Assembly (NCBI GenBank): GCA_902792495.1
Contig: CADBAC010000067.1
Location: 1-6,951, forward strand
DNA length: 6,951 nucleotides
Source: Ruminococcus flavefaciens
GTDB lineage: Bacteria > Bacillota > Clostridia > Oscillospirales > Ruminococcaceae
Direction of reading: 5' to 3'
Shown here: one piece after another, positions 1 through 6,079 of the stretch
Position numbering within the stretch: position 1 is the first letter of the stretch
Layout: every line of letters begins with the position of its first letter
Program-made: the position numbers and the translations under genes
Notes under the pieces: generated by a model
What the model was told of the DNA's origin: nothing
Seen by the model: the letters and a program-made list of their open reading frames with translations, nothing else
Databases searched by the model: none

Positions 1-76
1 TCTCTCCATCGACAGCGAAGGAGAGGGACTGGGTACTACCGTTACCATAACACTTACCGCAAAGAAAGATAAGTAA
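1..76 (+). CDS. C-terminal end of a probable sensor histidine kinase (partial)
   Basis: Only the last 24 codons are present, in the frame that starts at base 2 and ends with TAA at 74-76. The readable peptide contains SEGEGLGTTVTITL, which resembles the G2 box and closing strand of HATPase_c domains in two-component sensor kinases (typically G.GTT..I.LP). A short lysine-rich end (AKKDK) follows. The TAA lies two bases before the next start, so the two genes were probably co-transcribed and translationally linked. The family call rests on this one short motif. Another GHKL-type ATPase, such as an anti-sigma factor kinase, is possible. Sensor input, partner regulator and membrane topology lie outside the window. 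Confidence 0.55.
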   Translation, partial: LSIDSEGEGLGTTVTITLTAKKDK

Positions 77-78
77 CT

Positions 79-923
79 ATGAGCAATAAATCAAACGCTC
101 AGCCCACTGCTGAGAAATTCAAATCAAAAATAGGCGGACAGGCTCTCATCGAAGGCATTATGATGCTGGGCCCTACTACAGGCGCTATGGCCTGCCGTCT
201 TCCCGACGGTACTATCGACCTTGAAACATGGGAGGAAAACAACGGCAAGAACGCTCCCTGGTACAAGAAAACTCCCCTCGTCAGAGGATGCTGTTCATTT
301 GTGACTTCCCTTGTCAAGGGCTACAAGTACATGATGAAGTCCGCAGAGAAACAGCTCCCCGAAGATGAACAGGAGGAGAACAAGGAAAAAGAGGAAAGCA
401 GTGTCTACGATATCTTCATGTATATAGGCATACTCATCGGAGTGGCTATGGCTGTGGGACTTTTCGTCTTTCTGCCTAAGATAATAGTGGGATTCATCCC
501 CGACGTGAAAGAACACCGCATACTCCGTTCAGTGCTGGCGGGTATCGTCAAGATAGCGCTGTTCGTGGCGTATATGGCTCTGGTAAGCCTTATGAAGGAC
601 ATCCGCAGACAAAGAGATGCGGAACAAGCTTTATTTTACTTGTACTGCTGGTAGGCATATTCGTGATGTGCTTCGTACCGTTCACCGTAACATGGCAGAG
701 AATAGTTGCTTCACTGGTGCTTCTGCCGCTGGTAGTGGGAATATCCTACGAATTCATCCGCCTTGCAGGCAACAACGACAATATCGTTACACGCATACTT
801 TCCGCTCCGGGACTTGCTATGCAGAGGATAACTACCCGTGAACCCGATGACAGCATGATAGAGATAGCAATTGCCGCTCTCAAGCCCTGCATCCCTGAGG
901 ATAAGTCCGAGGATAAGTGGTAA
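79..923 (+). pseudogene. DUF1385 (YqhQ-like) membrane protein, broken by an internal deletion and frameshift
   Basis: The first reading frame (79-654) begins with the family hallmark IGGQALIEGIMMLGP (residues 18-32), then a PDG and RG pattern, an acidic stretch and hydrophobic segments near residues 112-137 and 153-170. At about 604-620 the frame breaks. The next readable family sequence is RCGTSF, in the frame of 615-923, followed by a hydrophobic segment and PLVVGISYEF. Intact DUF1385 proteins carry a block of roughly 34 residues with YHGAEHK, CYE and LTVENV between these points. Here it is absent, and the loss has a length of 3n+1. The frame-1 product would be 191 residues with a foreign end (DAEQALFYLYCW). 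The biochemical role of the family is not settled. There is no clear Shine-Dalgarno before 79, so coupling to the upstream stop is likely. The final TAA overlaps the prmC start. An assembly error is a real alternative to a true pseudogene. Confidence 0.85.
604..620 (+). other. Deletion junction inside the DUF1385 gene
   Basis: Left of this point the protein reads KDIRR in frame 1. Right of it, RCGTSFILLVLL reads in the frame starting at 615. In intact homologues these two segments are separated by the histidine-containing core motif, so about 100 bases are missing here. The exact breakpoint cannot be placed without an intact relative. Confidence 0.75.
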
Positions 924-1771
924 TGCAGAGAAAAGCGCTATATGACATATGCGGAGAGATACTGAAAAATTCGGGGAATGAGGACTGGGAGTTCGATACC
1001 CTGTGCATTTTTCAGGATATCCTCCACGACAAACATCCGCTTTTCCGCCCGACCGAAGAAGTCAGCGCAGAGGACGAAGAAAACATCCGTCAGCTGACAG
1101 AAAGACGAAGCAGCGGCTATCCGCTCCAGTATCTGCTGGGCGAATGGGAATTCTACGGCTACCCTTTCAGACTAAGCGAGGATGTGCTGATACCTCGCCC
1201 CGACACCGAGACTCTCATTGAAAACGTGCTGGAAATATGCCGCAGACAGGGCATGAGATCCCCGAAAATAGCCGATCTATGCTCAGGAAGCGGATGCATA
1301 GCCATAACGCTGAAAAAGGAACTTCCCCTTGCGGAGGTCTGCGCTGTGGAACTTTCCGACGGCGCTCTGGATATAATAAAGGAAAATGCCTCGCTGAATG
1401 ATGCGGATATACGCATTATCAAAGGCGATGTGCTGAAAAAAGAAACTGCGGATATGTTCCGTGATATGGATATAATCGTCAGCAATCCCCCATACGTCAC
1501 CGCAAAGGAAATGGCGGAGCTTCAGCAGGAAGTACGCTATGAGCCCGAAATGGCGCTATACGGCGGTGAGGACGGTCTGGATTTCTACCGTACCATGACG
1601 GCGCTGTGGAAAAATTCCCTTGCTGACGGAGGCCGGCTGCTCTATGAATACGGCGACGGTCAGCAGAACGATGTTGAAAAGATACTGAATGACAACGATT
1701 TTGAGAATATTACACTGAGCCGTGACCTTGCGGGTATCTTCCGCACTGCTTCAGCTCAGAAACGGAGGTAA
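923..1771 (+). CDS. prmC: Peptide chain release factor N5-glutamine methyltransferase PrmC
   Basis: This enzyme methylates the glutamine of the GGQ motif in release factors 1 and 2 in the cytoplasm, using S-adenosylmethionine. The 282-residue length is normal. An N-terminal helical recognition domain is followed by LLGEWEFYG and IPRPDTETLIE, the SAM-binding motif DLCSGSGCIA from residue 118, and the catalytic NPPY at residues 188-191. The family-typical RYEPEMALYGGEDGL comes next. I choose ATG 923, which overlaps the DUF1385 stop as TAATG and has GAGG at 909-912 about ten bases upstream. The GTG at 917 is too close to that site. Its neighbour here is recA, not the release factor gene prfA that often follows prmC. 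No defects are visible. Confidence 0.96.
   Translation: MQRKALYDICGEILKNSGNEDWEFDTLCIFQDILHDKHPLFRPTEEVSAEDEENIRQLTERRSSGYPLQYLLGEWEFYGYPFRLSEDVLIPRPDTETLIENVLEICRRQGMRSPKIADLCSGSGCIAITLKKELPLAEVCAVELSDGALDIIKENASLNDADIRIIKGDVLKKETADMFRDMDIIVSNPPYVTAKEMAELQQEVRYEPEMALYGGEDGLDFYRTMTALWKNSLADGGRLLYEYGDGQQNDVEKILNDNDFENITLSRDLAGIFRTASAQKRR
1764..1768 (+). promoter_or_regulatory. Ribosome binding site of recA
   Basis: GGAGG lies inside the last codons of prmC, six bases before ATG 1775. It sets the recA start and ties recA translation to the end of prmC. Confidence 0.85.
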
Positions 1772-1774
1772 AAA

Positions 1775-2782
1775 ATGGCTAAGAAGGAACTTGCTAAAAA
1801 ACCTACAGTAGTAAAAGCTGCTACCAAAGAAGACAAGAAGACTGCCCTTGACGGCGCTCTCAAGCAGATAGAAAAGAAGTACGGCGCAGGCGCTATCATG
1901 CGTCTCGGCCAGACAAAGACCCTCAACGTTGACGCTATCCCTACAGGCTCTATGACACTGGATATGGCTCTCGGTATAGGCGGTGTTCCCCGTGGACGTA
2001 TCGTTGAGATATACGGACCCGAAAGCTCAGGTAAGACTACTGTTGCCCTTTCCATCATCGCTCAGGCTCAGAAGATGGACGGCGAAGTTGCTTTCATCGA
2101 CGTTGAACACGCCCTCGACCCTGTGTACGCTCAGGCTCTCGGTGTAAATATCGAGAATCTCCTGGTATCACAGCCTGACAGCGGTGAACAGGCTCTTGAG
2201 ATCGCAGAGGCTCTTATCCGTTCAGGCGCTATCGACGTTATCGTACTCGACTCCATCGCAGCTATGACTACCCGTGCCGAGATCGACGGCGAAATGGGTG
2301 ACCTTCACGTTGGTCAGCTGGCAAGACTTATGTCACAGGCTATGAGAAAGCTGACAGCGGCTATATCAAAGTCAAACTGTGTCGCTATCTTCATCAACCA
2401 GATCCGTGAGAAGATCGGCGTTATGTACGGAAACCCCGAAACTACTCCCGGCGGCCGTGCGCTGAAGTTCTACTCATCGGTACGTATCGAAGTTCGCAAG
2501 GGCGAGGTAATCAAGTCAGGCACAGATATTGTCGGCGCAAGCACCCGCTGCAAGATCGTCAAGAACAAGGTCGCTCCTCCTTTCAAGGAATGCGAATTCG
2601 ACCTGATGTACGGCAGCGGAATCTCACGTACAGGCGAAGTTCTTGACCTCGCCGTTGACCTTGATATCATCAAGAAGGGCGGTTCATGGTTCAGCTACAA
2701 GGATCAGAAGCTGGGACAGGGCCGTGACAATGTAAAGGAACTGCTGAAAAATGACGAGGCTCTCATGAAGGAGATCGAGTAG
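1775..2782 (+). CDS. recA: Recombinase RecA, cut short by an in-frame TAG
   Basis: RecA is the ATP-dependent strand-exchange protein of homologous recombination and the co-protease that triggers LexA cleavage. A lysine-rich N-terminal extension of about 15 residues relative to E. coli precedes the core. Walker [10 protein letters not shown] starts at residue 81, and the Walker B strand VIVLDS has its aspartate at residue 159. Loop motifs [19 protein letters not shown] and [12 protein letters not shown] are intact. The reading stops at TAG 2780-2782 after 335 residues (LMKEIE), before the end of the usual C-terminal domain. The same frame stays open to TAA 2963-2965, and a CAG-to-TAG change would explain the stop, giving an original length of 396. 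The truncated protein keeps all ATPase and DNA-binding loops, so it may still be active. No LexA-type operator is visible just upstream. Sequencing error, nonsense mutation and readthrough cannot be told apart here. Confidence 0.93.
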   Translation: MAKKELAKKPTVVKAATKEDKKTALDGALKQIEKKYGAGAIMRLGQTKTLNVDAIPTGSMTLDMALGIGGVPRGRIVEIYGPESSGKTTVALSIIAQAQKMDGEVAFIDVEHALDPVYAQALGVNIENLLVSQPDSGEQALEIAEALIRSGAIDVIVLDSIAAMTTRAEIDGEMGDLHVGQLARLMSQAMRKLTAAISKSNCVAIFINQIREKIGVMYGNPETTPGGRALKFYSSVRIEVRKGEVIKSGTDIVGASTRCKIVKNKVAPPFKECEFDLMYGSGISRTGEVLDLAVDLDIIKKGGSWFSYKDQKLGQGRDNVKELLKNDEALMKEIE

Positions 2783-2965
2783 CAGATACTTGCCCGCAAG
2801 GACGAGCTGAAAGAATCCGTTGCTCCAAAGGGCAAGAAGGGCAAGAAGGACGGCGCAGAAGATGCTCCTGCTGAGGAAAATGCAGCACCGCAGAACGACA
2901 GCAGCGACGATATCCTTGCTGATATCGACGAGGACTTTGAGGAGTTCACTCCTGCTGAGGAATAA
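2783..2965 (+). other. recA: In-frame RecA C-terminal tail behind the TAG codon
   Basis: These 60 codons continue the recA frame without another stop and end with TAA at 2963-2965. They encode a helix-like QILARKDELKESV, a basic linker (KGKKGKKD) and then a strongly acidic end (SDDILADIDEDFEEF). This matches the usual RecA layout of a helical C-terminal domain followed by an unstructured acidic tail. The TAA overlaps the recX ATG as TAATG, as at the DUF1385-prmC junction. The stretch is therefore part of the original recA gene, not an intergenic spacer. No separate start codon with a ribosome binding site is apparent for it. Confidence 0.88.
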
Positions 2966-3603
2966 TGAAAGTTACCAATGTTTCCCGATATAAGGGGACT
3001 ACCTATGAGGTGGAGATAGACGAAAGCCGCAAACTCTACCTGCATATAGATATTATCACAGACTTTTCCGTCCGCACAGGCATGGAGCTTGAACGTGACC
3101 AGCTGAGGAAGATAGTCTACGCTTCAAACTTCCGCAGAGCCTATCAGAGAGCGCTGTTCCTGCTGGATTACCGTGACTACAGCGCAAAGGAAATGACGGA
3201 AAAGCTGATAAAGACATACAAAAGCGATACTCTTTGCAGTGCGGTGCTGAAAAAGCTGAAAGACAACGGCTTCATCGACGATGAACGCTATGCCGAGCGC
3301 ATGGCGAGAAAGCTGGTGGAGACACGTAAATTCGGCTACAGACGGGCTGAGCGTGAGATAATGCTGAAAGGGATCGACAAGTTTACCGCCGAGGATGCCC
3401 TTGCAGTATACGATGACAGATTCAGCGAGAACCTTATGGAACTGCTGGAGACTAAGCATTCCCGTTATCTCACGGACAGCAGCGACAGAAAAAGCATCGA
3501 AAAAGTAAAAAATGCACTGGTGCGGTACGGATACGATTTCTCCGATATAAACCGTGCCGTTAAAGAATATTTTGAGAATAGCATATATGAGGAGGACGAC
3601 TGA
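2965..3603 (+). CDS. recX: Regulatory protein RecX
   Basis: RecX binds RecA filaments and usually limits their growth and activity. The protein has 212 residues and the family's pattern of repeated three-helix units. DYRDYSAKEM (residues 68-77) is the classic first signature, GFIDDERYAERMARK (102-116) the second, and FGYRRAEREIMLKGID (123-138) the third. A beta-rich N-terminal segment of about 40 residues precedes the helical repeats, as in many Firmicutes RecX proteins. ATG 2965 overlaps the natural recA stop (TAATG), with only a weak GAGG at 2957-2960. RecX translation probably depends on ribosomes finishing recA. The TAG in recA would release them 183 bases earlier and might lower RecX output. 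That effect is inferred. Confidence 0.93.
   Translation: MKVTNVSRYKGTTYEVEIDESRKLYLHIDIITDFSVRTGMELERDQLRKIVYASNFRRAYQRALFLLDYRDYSAKEMTEKLIKTYKSDTLCSAVLKKLKDNGFIDDERYAERMARKLVETRKFGYRRAEREIMLKGIDKFTAEDALAVYDDRFSENLMELLETKHSRYLTDSSDRKSIEKVKNALVRYGYDFSDINRAVKEYFENSIYEEDD
3590..3595 (+). promoter_or_regulatory. Ribosome binding site of rimO
   Basis: AGGAGG sits in the last codons of recX, nine bases before ATG 3605. It decides the rimO start, against the longer reading from 3554 that would run through recX codons. Confidence 0.85.
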
Positions 3604-3604
3604 T

Positions 3605-4936
3605 ATGGCAATAAAGGTCGGCATGGTGTCACTGGGATGTTCAAAAAATCTGGTAGATTCGGAGAGAATGCTGTATAAGCTGAAATCTCACGGCTATCAG
3701 CTTGTGACAGAACCCGGACTTGCTGATGTGGCTGTGGTAAATACCTGCGGCTTCATAAAATCAGCAAAGGAAGAAGCTATAGAAACTATCCTTGAACTGG
3801 GCAAGCTCAAGGAGGAAGGCACTCTTAAAAAGATCATCATTACGGGATGTCTCGTTGAGCGCTACAAGGAAGAGGCTGCCGAGCAGTTTCCCGAAGCTGA
3901 CGCTGTTATCGGTATCGGCAATACAAAGGATATAGTCGATGTCCTCGACCATGTGCTTGCCAACGAGAGATACGTCTGTTTCGCTCCGAAGCTCGATGCT
4001 GAGCTTTCCGGCGAAAGGATAATATCCACACTTCCCTTCTTCACATACCTGAAAGTAGCTGAAGGATGTTCAAACTGCTGTACCTACTGCGCTATACCGC
4101 TCATCAGAGGAAAGTTCAGGAGCGTCCCCATGGAGGATGTGCTGAAGGAAGCACGTTTCCTTGCTGAAAACGGCGTTACCGAACTGGTAGTCATAGCACA
4201 GGATACTGCTCTCTACGGAAAGGACCTCTACGGCGAGCCGAAGCTTGCGGAGCTTCTCACTGAGCTTTGCAGGATCGACGGACTTAAATGGATACGCACT
4301 CTCTACTGCTACCCCGAGCGCATAACCGATGAACTTCTCGACGTTATCGCCCGTGAGGACAAGATAGTGAAGTATATGGAAATACCGATACAGCACTGCA
4401 ACGGCGATATCCTCTCACGCATGAACCGCTGGGGAGATACAGAAAAGCTGGAGGCTCTCTTTAAGCATATCCGTGAAAAAGTGCCGGGAGTGATACTCCG
4501 TACTACGCTGATAACAGGTTTCCCCGGAGAAACAGAGGAACAGTTCAATGAACTTGCCGAATTCATAAAGCGTGTGCGCTTTGACAGACTGGGCTGTTTC
4601 CCCTATTCCCGTGAGGAAGGCACAAGGGCAGCTGAATTCCCCGATCAGATAGACGAGGAGACCGCCGCTCACCGTGCAGATATCATAATGGAACAGCAGA
4701 TGCTCATAAGCTGTGAGAACAACGAAAAGCTTATGGGATGCGAACTTGAAGCCGTTGTTGAAGGCTTCGACAAATTCGGCGAATGCTATTTCGGAAGAAC
4801 TCCCCTTGACGCTCCCGATATCGACGGAAAGGTGTTCTTCACATCGGATGATCCACTTGAAATAGGTCAGTACGTTACAATAAGGATCACCGATACTCTT
4901 GATTACGATCTTATAGGAGAGGTGATAAGCAAATGA
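3605..4936 (+). CDS. rimO: Ribosomal protein S12 methylthiotransferase RimO
   Basis: RimO is a radical SAM enzyme that adds a methylthio group to a conserved aspartate of ribosomal protein S12. The 443-residue protein shows the full three-domain order. The N-terminal MTTase domain has cluster cysteines C12 (LGCSKN), C48 (NTCGF) and C82 (TGCL). The radical SAM domain has the CxxxCxxC motif at C155, C159 and C162. The C-terminal TRAM domain lies at roughly 375-440. The LGCSKNLVDSE start and the GCSNCCTYCAIPLIRGKFRS stretch favour RimO over the related tRNA enzymes MiaB and MtaB. The start at 3605 lies one base after the recX stop and is supported by its own AGGAGG. The gene ends in a four-base ATGA overlap with pgsA. 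It appears intact. Confidence 0.95.
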   Translation: MAIKVGMVSLGCSKNLVDSERMLYKLKSHGYQLVTEPGLADVAVVNTCGFIKSAKEEAIETILELGKLKEEGTLKKIIITGCLVERYKEEAAEQFPEADAVIGIGNTKDIVDVLDHVLANERYVCFAPKLDAELSGERIISTLPFFTYLKVAEGCSNCCTYCAIPLIRGKFRSVPMEDVLKEARFLAENGVTELVVIAQDTALYGKDLYGEPKLAELLTELCRIDGLKWIRTLYCYPERITDELLDVIAREDKIVKYMEIPIQHCNGDILSRMNRWGDTEKLEALFKHIREKVPGVILRTTLITGFPGETEEQFNELAEFIKRVRFDRLGCFPYSREEGTRAAEFPDQIDEETAAHRADIIMEQQMLISCENNEKLMGCELEAVVEGFDKFGECYFGRTPLDAPDIDGKVFFTSDDPLEIGQYVTIRITDTLDYDLIGEVISK

Positions 4937-5517
4937 ACCTTCCAAATAAGCTGACTCTTACAAGAGTTATACTTATTCCTTTCTTCCTGTTTTTCATGTA
5001 TGTCAAAGTGCCATGCCATTATCTCATAGCCCTTGCCATATTTGCAGCAGCGTCGATAACCGATGCTCTTGACGGAAAAATAGCAAGAAAGAACAATCTG
5101 GTCACCAACTTCGGAAAATTCCTTGATCCGCTGGCAGATAAAGTGCTGGTCATCGCTGCGCTTACGGTATTCGTGGAATTGCCCGAGGTCAATATGGGCG
5201 CTATCCCGCTGATAATTATATCAGCAAGAGAATTCATGGTGTCAGGCCTGAGACTTCTTGCGGCAAACAGCGGTAAAGTCGTGGCGGCAGGAATATGGGG
5301 CAAACTGAAGACGGCTTTCACTATGGTGGCTATCATCGCTATACTCCTCTGGCTCAGCCTCTGCGGAGATTTCCACATAGACTTCCCCGAAGGCTTTGTT
5401 TCGGCAGTCAACGATATCATAACACCTATACTTGTGTGGATAGCAACTATTCTTACTGTAGTCTCGGGAGTGATCTACCTGAAAGGCTACTGGCATCTGA
5501 TAGATGCAGATAAATAA
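4933..5517 (+). CDS. pgsA: CDP-diacylglycerol-glycerol-3-phosphate 3-phosphatidyltransferase PgsA
   Basis: This membrane enzyme joins CDP-diacylglycerol and glycerol-3-phosphate to form phosphatidylglycerol phosphate, the committed step to phosphatidylglycerol and cardiolipin. The CDP-alcohol phosphatidyltransferase signature is complete: D44, D47-G48, A51-R52, G61, D65 and D69 (DALDGKIAR, then GKFLDPLAD). The start MNLPNKLTLTRVILIP and the later SAREFMVSGLRL are characteristic of PgsA rather than PssA. Several hydrophobic helices fill the rest of its 194 residues. ATG 4933 overlaps the rimO TGA as ATGA, with a purine-rich GGAGAGGTG at 4916-4924. Translation is likely coupled to rimO. No defects are seen. 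Confidence 0.94.
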   Translation: MNLPNKLTLTRVILIPFFLFFMYVKVPCHYLIALAIFAAASITDALDGKIARKNNLVTNFGKFLDPLADKVLVIAALTVFVELPEVNMGAIPLIIISAREFMVSGLRLLAANSGKVVAAGIWGKLKTAFTMVAIIAILLWLSLCGDFHIDFPEGFVSAVNDIITPILVWIATILTVVSGVIYLKGYWHLIDADK

Positions 5518-5523
5518 GGAGGA
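5516..5523 (+). promoter_or_regulatory. Ribosome binding site of the MntR-like gene
   Basis: AAGGAGGA begins at the pgsA stop and ends five bases before ATG 5529. It is the strongest Shine-Dalgarno in the window, suggesting independent and efficient translation of the last gene in the string. Confidence 0.85.
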
Positions 5524-5528
5524 TAATA

Positions 5529-5912
5529 ATGAAACACTGTGCAGGACAGATAAAATACCTGATCGCCATAAAAGAACTTACAGATAAGGACGAATATGTC
5601 AGATGCGTAAGTATATCCCGTCATCTCGGAGTTTCACGCCCCAGCGTCAGCAAAATGCTGAGATGCCTTGCAAACTGCGGATACGTCTATGAGGACTTCT
5701 GCAACAGCGTGGTGCTTACTCCCGAGGGCGAGGAGACCGTAAACGAAATAATGTCCAGCTTCAATGAGGTGTACACATTCTTCCATAAATTCCTGAAACT
5801 TCCCCATGAGGAAGCCCATGAACAGTCAATCAAGTTCATCACGGAATTCCCGAAGGATACCTGCGACAGGCTTAAACATATCGTCAAGAGAACGATGAAG
5901 AAAAGAGCATAA
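5529..5912 (+). CDS. Small MntR/DtxR-like winged-helix regulator without the usual metal ligands
   Basis: The 127-residue protein has a winged helix-turn-helix with the recognition region VSISRHLGVSRPSVSKMLRCL (about 27-47), a wing (YVYEDFCNSVVLTPEG, 52-67) and a short helical C-terminal half ending CDRLKHIV. The order and spacing match Bacillus MntR, in which this fold binds manganese and represses transporter genes. Aligned by eye, MntR ligands D8, E11, H77, E99, E102 and H103 fall on K, I, Y, I, I and T, so canonical metal sensing is doubtful. There are six cysteines (4, 26, 46, 50, 58 and 112), many for its size. It is the last gene before the terminator, eleven bases after pgsA. A MarR-like or other winged-helix regulator is possible. 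Its target is not visible, since no transporter gene is nearby. Confidence 0.7.
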   Translation: MKHCAGQIKYLIAIKELTDKDEYVRCVSISRHLGVSRPSVSKMLRCLANCGYVYEDFCNSVVLTPEGEETVNEIMSSFNEVYTFFHKFLKLPHEEAHEQSIKFITEFPKDTCDRLKHIVKRTMKKRA

Positions 5913-5914
5913 TG

Positions 5915-5944
5915 AAAGGGCGCACACTGTGCGCCCTTTTTGTT
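5915..5944 (+). terminator. Strong intrinsic terminator of the plus-strand operon
   Basis: An 8-bp perfect stem GGGCGCAC (5918-5925) and GTGCGCCC (5929-5936) with loop ACT is extended by AAA pairing with TTT, and followed by TTTTTGTT. It starts three bases after the regulator stop. On the opposite strand the stem is followed only by TTTCATT, so it may work weakly for the convergent minus-strand gene. Confidence 0.93.
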
Positions 5945-5981
5945 CAGTCTTCAACGACATCTTGAGGAATATAAATAATCA

Positions 5982-6042
5982 GGGCGCTCGGAAAGCGCCC
6001 CTACAAATCGGATATTTATGTAGGGGCGAGTTCCGCTCGCCC
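5982..6042. repeat. Inverted pair of covarying hairpins (candidate interspersed repeat)
   Basis: Two 24-base arms (5982-6005 and 6019-6042) form an imperfect inverted repeat around a 13-base AT-rich spacer. Each arm is itself a hairpin: GGGCGCT-CGGAA-AGCGCCC at 5982-6000 and GGGCGAG-TTCCG-CTCGCCC at 6024-6042. After reverse complementing, the arms share the five-base loop and the outer CCCCTACA. They differ only at two base pairs on both sides of the stem, so each still folds. No open frame covers it. No uridine run follows on either strand, so it is not a typical terminator. It looks like a mobile palindromic repeat of the REP or MITE kind. That class is inferred, as other copies cannot be seen here. 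Confidence 0.8.
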
Positions 6043-6079
6043 GCTTACTGTTGAGGAAATAACATTTTTTCAGTCTTTA

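Noticed and set aside
617..841. Additional plus-strand frame over the DUF1385 C-terminal half
   Set aside because: It is out of frame with the recognisable RCGTSF and PLVVGISYEF sequence and has no family features.
2780..2788. Resemblance of TAG-CAG-ATA to the viral readthrough context TAG-CAA-TTA
   Set aside because: The match is partial and that context is known mainly from plant viruses. It is not used as evidence for readthrough here.
3554..3604. Upstream extension of rimO by 17 codons
   Set aside because: It runs through recX codons. The RimO start MAIKVGMVSLGC and AGGAGG at 3590-3595 fix the start at 3605.
4415..4945. Minus-strand open frame of 176 codons across the end of rimO
   Set aside because: It is a shadow of rimO. 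The plus strand shows the intact TRAM region and the ATGA junction with pgsA. No minus-strand ribosome binding site or motif was seen.
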